Below, piece by piece: positions 12,664 to 26,700 of a stretch of 64,000 bases of DNA (positions are counted from its first letter, which is position 1; the number at the start of each line of letters is the position of its first letter). The DNA is taken from the NCBI GenBank assembly GCA_030704615.1, contig CM060731.1:71590756-71654755 (forward strand), read 5' to 3'. Both the position numbers and the translations under genes were made by a program. Under the pieces are notes generated by a model. It ran no database searches, was not told the origin of the DNA, and was given only the letters and a program-made list of their open reading frames with translations. The DNA comes from Takakia lepidozioides. Taxonomy: Eukaryota; Streptophyta; Takakiopsida; Takakiales; Takakiaceae.

Positions 12664-15415
12664 TTAGGAACCGTGTTCTGGTTCTGCCCTTCCAACTTCC
12701 ACAGGAGTTGATTGACTGGCTCTTTGAAACCAAATATTGAATGCTGTCACAAGGTGAGGGCAGTCCTCCACATTGCGAGTGGCAAAGCTCAGACACTGCT
12801 GCAAAAGCTTCTGTGCCTCCGCCATAGGCAGTGTGAGAATGATCCGGAGAAACACTGCCTCCAGCTCCTGGTGAAGCTGCTTGTTCTGTGTAGCTGAGAC
12901 AACATTCTCATGCGAGACGACCAACACTGGTAACCAGTCCTTCACCAGCTTCAGACGCACCTACCGGTACATCAAATTAAATATCAGCGAGGCCCAACGA
13001 AGAAGTCCAATCATGAGTTGGCATTGTTTGCACAAATGATTATTTATCACTTCTCCAGCTTCTGTAGGTCAATACCAAATGCTTTGACCAAGCAAACCCA
13101 AACAATCACTGAGCAGGTGGATAGCCAAGACGAGGGTGTGCTGTACCATGATTGAATCCAACATAGCTCTGGATGTATATTAAGGAGAGACTACAGAGAC
13201 TAACTGATGTTAGCTGGCATCTGAGGAATAATCAGAAATCCCTCCCTGCCAAAGAGATTGCATGAAAGTTAATATCAGATGAAGACGGGGATTGCTACCT
13301 GGCGAGAGGCAATAATAGAGCCCACAGCTACAGCACTTGCAAGGCGACATGTGCAGCGAAGCACAAGGGCTGGAAGACCTGGAGCAATGTTGCGCCATGT
13401 GTCATCACTGAATGCACGTTTCAAATTTGCTGTAAATGCTCCTTGCTCACTCCACTCCGTCACTGCACTCTCAGCAACCCGCAACTCTATCATTCTTTCA
13501 ACCAGCCATAGCAAGTGCTTTCCATTGACACCAGCTGTGTGCAGATTCTGGCGCTGCAGAGCCTCAATCTCATCATGCCGACCTCGCACGTTTGGGCTCG
13601 CATATTCTTCAACAGAGTCTTTCACAGTTTTCAGACTGTTTGCAAATGCCTTGTCCAGGACTAGCCGCACTGTGTCACGAGAAGCATGCCCACTAAGAAG
13701 CCGTGCAACAAAAGCCTTGACTGTCGCCCCATTCTGGTGGCTATGGGTGGCAGCATGGACCAGCCCGTTCAACATATCCTCAACCGCATTTTCCTTCACA
13801 ATCACAAACTCCTCTCATCAGTGAGGATGTTATCTGAGTTCCAAACAAGAAGCTGCTCATCTGAATGAACCTCACTTACTTGAACCTGCAGAAGAAGGAT
13901 CACACAGTCGTTCTCCATAGAAACAGGATTAATGCCTGTAACACGCAAATGTCTTATGTGTCTGTGCACAGAAAGATCCATGAATTTACCTCACATGCAT
14001 TCTGTTTTTTGCACACCTACCTTTACTGGGCTTAGTCTTGCAAGCAGCTCTGAAGATTCCTCCAACTGCAGGCATGACACCAGCTGCAAAATCTGTCTCT
14101 CTTCTTCCTTGGTCCATGGGACAGCTTCCAGAAACCCAACACATGCTGAAATGCAATCATCATACAAGAGCTCTGCTGCAACAGGAAGGATGCTCAAGGC
14201 AGCTGCCACGTTCACAATCACCCCTGAGAAATCCTTGGAGTACAAAAGGTGAATTGTCGCCATATATGCCTCCCGTGAGCTTCTAGCCCCCACACACAGA
14301 TTGATGTGAACGGGTTTCTCCTTGACAGTCTCAATGTCCTCCACTTTTGGCCTGTTATCTTGCCAGCGCTCTGAAAGGAGGGCAGCAAAGTAGCGACATT
14401 GAGCCAGCACTTGAGCATGAACATGAAGAGCACCAGCCTGCGCCTGGCCTGGAGGTCCAGATCCATCTTCTGTCTCGTAATCTGCTTCTTTTTCCATTGA
14501 TGTCAGGGGTGGGACCTCTTGTTGCAGCTGCAAGTGTAGCACAACATCTGCTGTGCTAGTGTCATCAAATATGAGCGTGCCCTGCAGTGATATTTCAACT
14601 TGAAGCATTAACTTTCATGTCGTACTTGGACTTTGAAGGAGGATAAAAAGTTTCAGTTCTCTGATTCCTAGGACTAAGAAACAAACAATTGTTGAGAGCT
14701 CATCCCTGCAATCAACCACATGGAGCTCCTGCCCAAGAGTCTAGACCAATTCTGTTCACAACTCCAGCATACTCCTTACTGAGATGATATAGTCTCAAAG
14801 GAAAGTGGATGTCTGTAGACTGGACTCAGTGACTGGTCTGGATGCAATATGAGGTAACAAAGAAATACGTAGAACCAAAACTTTGACCAAAAAATCAAAA
14901 CCCTTGGTAGTGCCAAACACACGAGGGCCAGTCTTTGGGACACAGACACCTTCCATGTGTTAGAACTTTGATGGTTAGCACTGATTCCCACTTGCTCCTC
15001 ATTGAAATAATCTTCCTGCTGGTCTTCTGACTTGAAAGATCAGACATTGACATGCAAATTGTAAGTTACCAGCTTACACACCCAGCCCCCTTGCATGAGG
15101 TAAGCTCCAGTTCTAAGTCAGGTAATTTGGACCCAAAACTGTCTCAGTAGGGCCTCACTGCTCTACTGTTTATTGGAAGTTCTCCATGAAAGAACTGAAA
15201 ATGCAAAGAAAGGTGTAAACAACGCAAAACACTCATGATACCAGGTGGCTTCTCTGATCCATGTCTGCATTGCTAGGCTCAGGAATAGGCAAGGAAGAGA
15301 TACGGCTGCTACTGCCAACACGCTGTCTCTTCTTGAAGCCTTGCATCATCCCTGCCTTTATACTCCAGTCAGCCTTCCTGCCATCATCTTCCTTCGTCCT
15401 GCGATCTGCCAGCAT
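12664..15415 (-). CDS. BTB/POZ domain protein, At1g63850-like family
   Basis: Minus-strand exons 15415-15242, 14581-14021, 13811-13299 and 12960-12664 join in frame to about 514 residues. The N-terminus has a basic KKRQRVGSSSR patch typical of this plant family. Exon 2 carries the BTB domain (TADVVLHLQLQ, VHAQVLAQCRYFAALLSERW, ILPVAAELLYDDC, FLEAVPWTKEEE). Exon 3 holds NGKHLLWLVERMIELRVA and WRNIAPGLPALVLRC. The last exon holds VKDWLPVLVV and FATRNVEDCPHLVTAF, at the expected C-terminal position. Relatives are thought to act as CUL3 ubiquitin-ligase adaptors. The acceptor of exon 3 (after GATGAGAG) is unusual: an upstream alternative, CAG at about 13890, would run into stops, so the exact boundary is uncertain. 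The start is the only in-frame ATG I find, but a further upstream exon is possible. Confidence 0.88.
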
Positions 15416-17712
15416 TCATCACCAGGGTAAAGTGCGACATTGATCTTAGCAACACTCTGGTCCCTTCATCTCAAAAATTTAATTGCGAAGTTGCTAGATC
15501 TCTAAATATTAAGTAATTAATAATGGTCCATTACAGCTTCCTCAGGGAATCTGCATGGATGAGTAAGTCCATCAATACCGAGTGGGGATCAATGCAGACT
15601 TGCAAGCTATTGAGGAGCGCTCTTTGGTCCACTGACCTCATGAGAAAGAATCTGAAGGTGAAAAGCATATACTGGAATAACCCTGTTTCTGTTCAGAGGT
15701 TCAATAGCCCAGGAATGGTGGAAGATGTCTGGGAGATCCTCTTTCTGTAATGGATAAATAGAGCAACTCCTGAACACCTTTCCTGGCAGATCGCAGAATG
15801 ATAGCATATCCTGACTCTCTCCAGGATTCCATTTTCTGGGGCAAACTGAGTTTAATTTATGGGATGGCTGTTCTCCAGAGTCTGGTGAATCCAACCTTGA
15901 AAGTGCAGAAGTTCATCAAGGTTCCACAACATTGAGGTAGTTGGTAAGTCTTGGCCAAAGAGCACTATCCTAAGTACAGTGGTGGGAATTGCCTGAAAAA
16001 ATACAACACAGGCAAGAAGCTCTCCCAGCAGGCTATATCAGCCAGAATCCCTGGAAGATATCTGCTTACTGCGTTGAAGCCCATTCATTACCAGGTAGGT
16101 ATTGACTGAGAAAGAATCCTTACCAAAGATCTTACTCATTACCTGCAGAATTACTACATAACCTGGGATTCATTGTCAATTCCATGGAATGCACGCACCC
16201 CGTTACTGGCCCACCGGTTGGACCCTCGTTGCTCACTTCAACGTTTTCTCTATAGTACAACCGACCAGTGCAACCTTGTGAGATTCCAGGTTGCAAGCTT
16301 TAAAACGTCTCTAAGATTTAGTGTTTCATTCCGTCCTATGGCTCCTGGTAGTCCTTCATTGATCATTAGTTTGATTCGTAGTCTAACTGGCTTATTGCAC
16401 TGGTGCGCTTCATTTCCAGCTAAAAGAACCAAATAGGTGTCAAGTAGGCGGGAGACAGGGGACTTACTTCTGTTTCCTGACGGGCCGGCGTTCGCCTCCC
16501 TGCTTCCACGCATAACTTGTTGATTGACGGAAGACTATGCAAGTGTCTGGCAGAAAACTATGAAACCCTCGAATGAGAACAACCATTATTTCACCTCCTT
16601 CCCTTCAGAACCTGTCCACCCTCATCTCGGCAATCAATCCTACAAACCTTGAGCCCTCCCCCTTCTTGCCACCATTCTTCAAATCGTGTGACAAAGCCTT
16701 ATTAAAATGGGCATAAGTTATGTAATGAGTCAATCCGAATCCCCCTCCTTCCCTCCCAACATAAGAATTCCCAAATCGCCCAATCTAAAAATTCCCCAAA
16801 CAATTCAAAGAATCACTGCTTCTAGTTAGGCCCTCAAACCAACTCGAAATCCTCCATCTTTCCTCCTCTGTCCAACAGCAACAGCCTCGGGAACCGGAAT
16901 CCGGATCCCCCTTTTCAGAACAAAAATTTCGAGTCCTTCTCTTCAAATCTCAAGCAGTCTAGAACTTTCTAGACAAGTAATGCACTGTTGTTCTGGAAAC
17001 AGGGGGATAAAAGGCCACCTGAATCTGCGCCCGACTCAGGACCCACCCTACAGATGTCAAAGATCTCCATAAGCCCATCCGGCTTGCTCACTGTGACAGC
17101 TGTGACCAAGTGGTGCCACTTGTACGAGGCCAATCCGAAAAGTGAGGTCCCAGACTCGGTGGGTCCTTACGGCTGCATCTTTAGATTTGCTTCACAGATC
17201 GATCTTGCCTCGAGACTGTACTATGATCCCATGAGCATATCTCCCTTGGGCGAATGTTGAATGTCTGCAGCGGCTTTCGTCTGGTTACAATGCTGCTCTC
17301 CAAGAAGTAAGTAGGCAGTGTTCCATAAAGGGACACCCTGGGAGTGGTCCACAGGTCAAAGCCATGGGCTTAGGTGCAGCGTGGGTATTAGATGAAATTG
17401 GTATAGTTTAGAGGTCAGATTCCAAGCTCCGGGACAGACCAAGAAAAGCCCGAGTGGGCCCACAGGTATCCTTTGCGTGTTTTGAGGTCTTTGAGCGTTG
17501 CCCAGAGGTGGCGAAGGAAGGAGAGGGAAGAAACAAAATTTCTGTTATCGAATGGGATCTTCGGAGATATGAGTCGGGTCCATCAAGCAACTCTCTTTAT
17601 TAATGTTCCTCGCAAATCCAGCAATTCCGAGGCTAGCCACCCCTATGTCCTTTTAGAATCATAGATTCTCTCCTTCGCCTTCGCAAGAATACCTCCTACA
17701 CAAGGTGGGAAA
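15416..17712. other. divergent intergenic region, no gene seen
   Basis: This 2.3-kb gap separates the start of the minus-strand BTB gene from the start of the plus-strand hexosaminidase gene, so both promoters must lie here. Open frames at 15523-15894, 16173-16513 and 16988-17260 show no recognisable motif or splice context. Confidence 0.5.
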
Positions 17713-20700
17713 ATGAAGCAAGCTGTAATATTAATGGCTACCAGTCTAGTGATTATGGCAATGCAGGGGGTGGGAGGAAATGGCACATCCCGTAAAGGCA
17801 CATATCCTATCATTAAACAGAGAAGAACTGTGAACTTTCCAGACTATGTGACGGAGGATCATGCAATGCCCTGGCCATGGCCTATGCCCGTTTCTGTGAC
17901 TAACGGGGCTGGCACTCTCACGTTGGCGAAGAACTTTGGATTTGGTACTGCAGATGGGAAACCTCCCTTGGAAATACTGGCACAAGCATTCACGCGGTAC
18001 AATGATATAATTTTTAAGCAGCATACTTTGTATAATGGTAGTGTGGCTGCCGATGGCCCCTTCCTCGAAAAACTGGTGGTCAGCCTGGGATCTCCAGATG
18101 AAGAGGTAAGTTGAAAGTGACTATTTTCTGTACAATTTCAATGGTTGTTGCTCCTGTGAAATGTTGCAACTTGGAAACTCTTATGAATTCAGTACATTCA
18201 ACTGGGTTCTACCTCAAATGCAGCTCTCCTGTCATCTTGGTCGAATTATAGCTGCCAGGGGGTATTCAAGGAATACACCTATCCGAGATCAGGCGACTCA
18301 TTGTAGTTTTTTCCAATCCGGTTATTTGCACTTCTGCGGCATTGTCCTGAAGTCACTGAAATTGCAGATAAGGCCAATCGACCCAAAAAGTCAACACTTG
18401 TTTCTGATCCTCAAATCAACAAGTAATTGCTCTCCCCTGAATCATGATCATAATTCACTTTGCTACACATGCCTCATCACCCACTGAGCTAGTGTAATCA
18501 GCTGATAGGTGTTGATTTAAAATTTCACCACACAATTACTTCAGATTGATTTCCCAGGGATTCCTTCCAGCTCCACTGAGCTGCAAGGATGCTTTACTGC
18601 AGAGCCCGAATTGAGAGTCATATTTGAGACTTCTGTCTGCATGCGTGTTTCTGACTGGTTAGAAATCTAAGTGTATTGGTTTTATGTATTTTGAGTGGTT
18701 TTTTTATGTCGGTGTGTTCCATGAAACGCCCTGACTCAAGGAAGCCAGGGTGGAGACTATCTGGGTGCTGATTTTGGGCTCACCAGTTCATTACCTGACT
18801 GATTTCGGGCTTGCCTTGTTACTTCAAATGTAGCCTCAATAGAAGGAACCTACCAGTGATATTTTCTCTACCATGGTGTGAATGATGTGCAGCTACAATA
18901 TGGTGGTGACGAATCTTACACCCTGAACGTGCCAAGTCCTTCCAAACCCACAACAGCTTTACTCAAGGTATGACAACCATTATTCTGAAGGTCTCTTTCT
19001 TGTCATTGATTGGAGTATAGTAGGCTTTACAATTTGTAAGTTTGATCTGTGGGTTCCCATAAAAGGAGGCCAAAGAGGATGGAGGCTTACAGAGGATAAT
19101 CTTAGGTGCTACACATTTTTGCTACCCTCTGAGAGAGGTGACAGAAAGAAAGAGATATGTTACATTGGCGGAGGCCAAGAGACACAAGTAGGCCAACTAA
19201 GTAGAGCCACACAAGCAAACAGTAGCTCCATACTATCCAAAGAACAACTCAAAGCTGCTCAAGTTGCATGAAGGCAGAGTCAGAGAGGGAGGGAGGCTAC
19301 CTAAGCTGCTGGTTAGCTTATGACTGGTTGCAGGCAGAGACTGTTTATGGAGCACTGCGCGGCCTTGAGGTACTTTTCTCAACTCCTACGTGCTTTCTCT
19401 GTCTCCCTCCCCCTTTGACCGAGTCTGCAATTTTCTCTGTTATTGATGTACACTATGCTCTTAGGACTGAGACTTCCCCCTAATCCCTCTGTACAATTGG
19501 TTCCAGAAAGAAAGTGTAGCACACAATTCTATCCTAGTACTTCACGATCTGACTGTACTTCTTGATGTATGTGAAACCTTGTTTTTGAGCCAGTTCGGTC
19601 AAATTTTTACTGAAATGGTTGTGTTTATGGGTCATATCACCAAAGCTGAGCAACTATGATGACTTACTAGTTGGATCCTCATGTGGAAAATGGGTAAAGC
19701 AACTTACGTTGGTAATAGGTTAGTTCATCACACATTCCATATGCTTACCACTTTGGTTGTACAGTAACCACCAGAGAAGCATTTATGCTGGGGGACTGTG
19801 CATGACATGAGAAAACCTTCGGAACATATTCACCATAAAACCAAAATCTTTTTTTTTTTTGCTTGCAATACCTTAAGTAGAGCAGCAGGCAGTGATTGGG
19901 AGTGGATGCGCACATATGGAAAATGTGCCTGTAGTAATGACATGTATTCTCAGCCCCTTTCTACCCGAGCAGCACAATGGCACGAACCAACCAGAGAAGA
20001 GACCAAGAATATATGATGTGCCCATCGAGATGCACATCTATTTGCTTGCAAAGACTGTCAAAACAGAGTGGGATCCTTTTTGTGAATGATATCCAATTTC
20101 TCGGGAATAGTGACCACAATTAACGGTGTTTATTTTTCTTGTTTCCCATACTCCATGCAAACTTGAAGTTCAAGTGAAAAATAATTTTTCCCTTCAGACA
20201 AAGTGCCATAATATGGAGCTGCTGGACTTACGGACTGCAATAACCATGTCACAGGATCTCATCAGACTGCTAAACACTTGTCGTCCTTCTATGAATTTCT
20301 TTTCTGGTATGGACAGCTTATTGTAACAAGCTGATATCCTGGATTCTTTCCTGTGAGGCTTCTCTGACAACTGTTGAAGATGATTGTGATTTGCTTGGTA
20401 GTTTCTTCCTGGAACATCCGGGAGAAAGATTTCAGAAATGAATTGTACATTGTCGGATGAGCAGCTATTTATAGAGAAGAGGTGGGAGGAAAGTTTCTAA
20501 CTGGTCAGGGGATTCTCTGACAGCCAAAGTTGCTGAAAATAAGCTCTTTGCTTAAGCTGGTGGCTGTAAGGTTTTACCTTTAGTTCTAATGCCAGTATGT
20601 AGTCTTGAAGGCAAGGAAAAATTGGATTACTCTTGATAAGGGGGAGAGGATGTTGCTCGGGGATCTGGGTGTGTGTAGACATTCAGTCAGCTGGCGGCCT

Positions 20701-23700
20701 TCAATTTCAGGACACGGACAGTGCAGATTCTGGGCATCCCTTGGGCCATCAGAGACTATCCTCGTTTCGCCTTCCGTGGACTCTTAATTGGTCTCTCTCC
20801 CTCTCTCTCTCTCTATCTCGCCACAAGGCTACGGCAAACAAAGTCTTATGAGTACATTCTCTCTCTCTACATTAAGTCACTTTCTCTATTGACTTGTAAA
20901 CCTCTGAAACTTTGTGCTTGTATGCATGTATATAGTTGTAGATAAAAGTTGCTTTTGATGCATGAATCAGATACATCCCGGCACTACCAACCCTTGGAGT
21001 CCATCAGACGCATCATTGACTCCATGGCCTATGCGAAACTTGTAAGTGTCGATTCTTAAATGAGTGGCTCTGTCAATAATAGATGATCAGACTCCATTTG
21101 CTCAAAAGAAAACACTTGAGTCTCAAATCTCAGGGATACTCTTTGCAATCAGACTGGGCTGTAATTTCCCCAGTTGCTTATCATGCCTCATTTGTAACCA
21201 AAGGGAGTCATAGCTATGTACAAGCCTTAATTCTGCCACACTTCATCTCCTTTCCATACTGATGGAAACAAAGAAACAATGGTTAGGGGGCACACTATTA
21301 GATATATTTATGGTGTTTGGAGAGTTGTATAATAATCTGTTCTTGTGTGCAGAATGTGCTACATTGGCACATTGTGGATGAGGAATCCTTCCCTCTTGAG
21401 ATCCCCTCCTACCCAAGACTCTGGATGGGCGCATACACATACGGGGAGCGCTACACCATGGATGATGCCCGCACAATTGTTGAGTATGTGAATATCAGAC
21501 CTGTTGTGGTTGTTTTTGTGTTTTCTGCTTGAGTCTTTGCTTGGATGCTGTCAACTGCCCTTTATCAATGTTAAGTAGAGCTGAAGGTTGATGTCCAAGG
21601 AAAGTGGAGGATGGCATCTTTATGCATCATTGCTCTCCTCCTTCGGATTGACAATTTTCACCAAGCATTAGTACCCTTTCTGGAGGAACCCCTGTCCTTT
21701 CAATGTACTAGGGACAACCATAAGATCATTTGTACCTACAACTCAGGTAATGTGATAGGACAAGTTGTCAATCTGAGCTTTCTTGGAAGCGATACCACAG
21801 TGAATTCTTTGGGTCCTACCCCATGGGCTAAGCACAAAGTTCGTTTTTAGGAATGACAGATCCACTCAGGAGGAGTCCTTATCCCATGAGCTACTTTGCT
21901 CCCGTAGCCATTTGTTGGCTTTTGTCTCATGGTCTTTTCACTTTACATCAACCACTAATTAGATAGATCCATCGACTATGGGCCTATACCAGTATTTTGT
22001 GTTGTATTCAGAATTTCACCTCACACTACTCAATTGGATTGTATCCAGGTATGCACGGGCCAGAGGCATTCATGTCATGGCTGAACTTGATGTTCCTGGC
22101 CATGCTGCCTCCTGGTAAATCCCTTTCCTAAGCAGGTTGAGTTATGTCCACTGTTTCAGCTCTTGCAAGTGCTAACTTTGAATGTACTCAACAAATAAAC
22201 CTGTCTCTTGTGAATGGTGCATCTGGTGGGATGCTAAGCAACGACCTGGTTCAGTGCCCGGCCGTATGATGATACTTACCTGGCCAAAGCCCCATAGTTG
22301 GGGAGGGAAAGATTGTTACGTCCACAGGCATCACTTCTGTCGTCTTATTATATGAGGAGTGGAAGACCAAAATTCGAAATTTTGTGGCTAAAATTTTGGG
22401 AGTTGCCCACCCGGTGTTGTAGGTGACTGTCATGAGTGGTTGAATGCAGGGGTATGGGGTACCCAGAATTGTGGCCCACACCAGCTTGCAATGAGCCCCT
22501 TGATGTTAGCAAAGAAGTGACTTTTAATGTGATTGATGGCATCATTGCAGGTTTGTGCTTAGCTTCTCCTCCTGCGCATACTCTCTCTTTATACAAGTGA
22601 AGGTGTAAACCCAGATGTATTCTGAAGAAGTTTTTTGTTTTGTCCTACCTTGTCCCATGGGCCCTCATGGGTCCTCTGTGGACCTTATGAAGTTTCTTTC
22701 TTTCTTTCTCTCTCTATCTGTGGGGTAATTAAATTTCTGTTTTCCTTTCTCTCTTATAAAGTACCATTTCATTTCATTTCACTTATGAGACAAGTGGGAG
22801 ATTTAGATTGAAGAACACTTTTTCTTTTTCTGTCCTCTCTACAAGATTTGGGCTGCTATTACAGCACAGCCAATCGCTCGCAGAGGTGTTTCTTTTGAGG
22901 ATCAGAGATGCTTGGTAGATATCTGCATGAGGCTCGCCACCGTATGTAATCTCTCAAAGTTGTAATGTAGTGTTCGGGCTGCTTATTGGGTGCCCCTCTT
23001 TCATGTATCCTACTTTTCCTTTGTCCTATAAGCTCTTGTGCTTCCCTCAGATGCTATAAAGTTCCTTTCTTTCTTCCTTTCTTTTCTATTTCTTACAAGA
23101 TAGCCTGCAAGATAGCACGTCGCGCTAAGTTTAAATCAATGTTCTGCCTGAAACAAGCGTGTTAGTATACTCAAATCGATATGTTGAAGTGAAAGCTCTT
23201 GAACTCTCCATGGGATGTCACACACAAGAAACACAGTACATCATGCTTGCTACTGAAACTAGAGATGAATGAAAAGAGAAGGTGAGGACAATGAGAGACT
23301 AGAAAGAAGAAGAAAATGAAGAAAAAGGGAGAATCTGATGGTGCCTCATGTCTGCAGATTTCAAAAAGGTTTTCCCCTTCAAGTTTGTTCATTTGGGTGG
23401 AGATGAAGTTGATACAAGTATGATTCCCTTACAATATTACTTTCAGGCTGTTTTGTTTTCGATATATCTTGTTTACAAGCAGTTCTTTTCTTTTCATTCT
23501 TTCTTGCTGTATCTCGCGTTGGACATATCTTTTGGAATTTTCTCTTGATCCAGAGGCACTGTGGAGTAAATTAATTTTGGGCAAGATTCAATCTGGTGAG
23601 TGGTCATCGCTAAATTTAAGGTGGGAATTATGTATGCAGGCTGCTGGCGGGATACCCCGCACATCCAAGCTTGGTAATTCCTTCACATTCTAACATTCTT

Positions 23701-26700
23701 GATTCATTTTGGCAGGTATTGGATGCCTCTATAATCTCTCTAGAATTTGACATGTATTGGCTTCATCAGTCTCCATTCCATTTCAAGACTAGGGTGGATA
23801 CTTTGTTGGCCTGAGCTGTACTGAATAAACCATACAGTCAATTGGTGAGCATGTAATGATAAACTCGATTTTGACACCCAGTTTCATGCACGAGTTATAG
23901 CTCTGTGAGTTTGCAGTTGCTTGGAAACTCTAACTGCAGACCCTCTTTACTGGGACTATTGGTTGAATATCAACGATAGTGACTAGGTCAGTACATGGAT
24001 AACAGTTTGGATGAATCACATCCCAATCGTGACAGAATGCCCCTGTAAGATCCATGATGAAATCCATGTTGAAGTACTATGTCATCAATGTCCAGTCTGG
24101 GATTTCATGTGAGCCAATGCTCCTAGATGTTTTTCATGTTAAACAATGTTGTCCTGATGCCCCGCCTCCAATCTTGCGGCATCATCTCAACAGGTGACTT
24201 CATAGGCAGCAACATTCTCTTAAAACGTTGTAGGATGGAGCAATGATGACACTCTTCGCACAAGTTTGCTGACATGGAAATAATGGGGCATGTCTGGTGT
24301 ATAAATGCAGGCTTCAACTGAATAATTTCACAGCCCCTGATGCATATGCCAGTTTTGTCCTACGTACACAAGGGATTGCCCTGAAACATGGTTACCTCCC
24401 TGTGAACTGGTATTTTCTCTTCCATTGGAGCTACAACTTATAACCTTTCCACGTAAGGATGGTCTGCAATGAGATAGGACTTGTTAAATAATGCACTGGA
24501 CAGATAAGTGAGTAGTTCAGATGTAATACCATCATTTGATTGTGATGAATCTCTTGAGGCATCTCTCTTTTGGTATCACTGTTGGTATAACCAATTGTTA
24601 CTTTTTTTCCATTGTGCACTGAAAGCTTCTGTTTGGTGGTCATATTGGACAGGACCAAATGCTTGACCAATAGTGTAGTCAATAGTGTTTTACTGGTGCT
24701 ATGTAGTGTGGAAGTGAGACTGTTTAAATATAAGAACCTTGGTGACAGGTTTTTCTCACTTCGTGACAAGCCTACACTCGACAAAAATTCAAGTGGAAGG
24801 AATGTTGAGCAAAGGACACAGCTGTCTTGTGATGCCAAAATGATGCTCAGTACCAGACAGTATGTGGTCACTTTGTGCAGTTGAAGATACACAATTTATT
24901 GTGAACAGGGTTTTGATAATGGCATGTTATGCTGGATGGGCATCGACAGGGAGGAGACATTTAACACTTTTCCATCCCGATTAAGCAAAGAGACAGTTGT
25001 CCATAACTGGTTGGCACTTCCTCCCATTGTTCTTTCTCTAGCGCATCCTGCCTGCCGAATTCTCCAGACTAAGTTTATACTAGATATACTAGATGCCTTC
25101 TCAGAGAGGAAGCTCTAACCTTTCTGGTCAAATGTAAAGTTGGATCTCATCATAGCTAGGCAGTCCATATCACAACCGCAAACACATGCTTCTGTCCCTC
25201 CTTACGCCAATGTCATATCCTAGTGAGGTTTCTCCACAATACCAACAAGGCTATGAAAAGCAAATTAGTCTAATCATTTATCTCTCTGAGGGGAAGTCTG
25301 TGTGTTGACTGTCTCCGTCCTTTTTCCTTCTTAGAGGCAGCCACTTCCTTATGGAGCTGGTGTTGAGTTGTAAGGATCAGAGATGCCTTGAGCATAACTC
25401 TATAAGGCTCTCCACCTTAGAGAATCTAGCATTGTTGAATTTTAGTTTTGTGGTTGTGACCGCCAGTTTGTTGGGGGCACCAGTTCTGTATTTTCTATTT
25501 GCCTTTGTCCCGCAGCTCTTTGAGCTAAGTCCTTTTTTTTGTGTGTTCCCTCACCATTGAAGATGTAGGAGTACAAATTTCATTTTGGACTTGGGAAATC
25601 AGGTTGGAGAGTGGAACATGCCCAAGGGTGGTCAAATATGGCCTGAAATGCATATTGAGTGACCAAGGAACATGGTATTTGGATCACTTGGATGTGCCAT
25701 GGGACAAATTTTACCTCACGGAGCCCCTTCTGAACATCATAGACCCAGATGAGCAGAAGTTGGTTATCGGTGGGGAAGTCTGCATGTGGGGGGAGACTGC
25801 GGATGCTTCCAATGTCCTGCAAACCATTTGGCCTCGTGCTGCTGCTGCTGCCGGTATTTTCTCTCTTCCACAAACTCCGTTAGGCTAGAATTTGTCCAGT
25901 ATGTACCACTTAGAAGTGGAGACAGAACATCATTTTTTTCTTGTACCCTAGTCCCTACATGATCAGTGGAAGATTCTACTGTCGTTCTTCAGATCCCTCA
26001 TTCTTGGCAATGGCCCACAGCTGAAGACCAGAAGCGCCTACTGAGATTTCCGCCCTGTTCGAAAAGGTTGTCAACTATTAGTGCATGGCTTTGACATCTG
26101 TCTCACTAGTCTATTCTGTTTTGTAGCTTCAACAACTTTTTTGGAGGATATGCCTATTTCCTTGTGATGGAGTGGTCTGCATGAGGTGCCTTCATATGGG
26201 GCACAAGGACTACCGCTGCCCCTCTTTTTGCTGTCGTTGGTAATGCCTAGATATGGGCCCTCTGGGCCTCTCGCAGCCGGAAAATATTTGTTCTTCTCTC
26301 TCTGTCCCTCTCTGCTAGGCGGCAAACTGGGTGCGAAGTCTATGGCCACAAGGCTATGGAAAACAACGTCTCATGAGTGCATTCTGTTAGAAGTGAGCTC
26401 AGATTTAGTTAGGGTTCTGTTAGGGTTTTTGACGGCTAGGGATAGTTCTACCAAAAGGTTCCAGCACATGGTTCCACCAAAAGTTTCTAGTGAACCCATG
26501 TAGGATTTAAGGGATAGGCTGAGGCAATGCCCAGCACTTCTTCTAGCACTTGGATGTGCTATCCTAGTAGAAAGAAGAGGAGAAGTCCAGCATTTACTCT
26601 TGAAGCTTTCTTTTGTAGTAAGGAGCATTCTTGTTAGTACTAACGTCTTGTTTGGTTCAGACTGTCAAGTTTTGTACTGCTGCTTGTGCTCGAAGCTTTC

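Noticed and set aside
25900-26050. Possible extra hexosaminidase exon (QWKILLSFFRSL).
   Set aside because: It does not match the family, and exon 25603-25853 joins directly in phase to 27875-28056.
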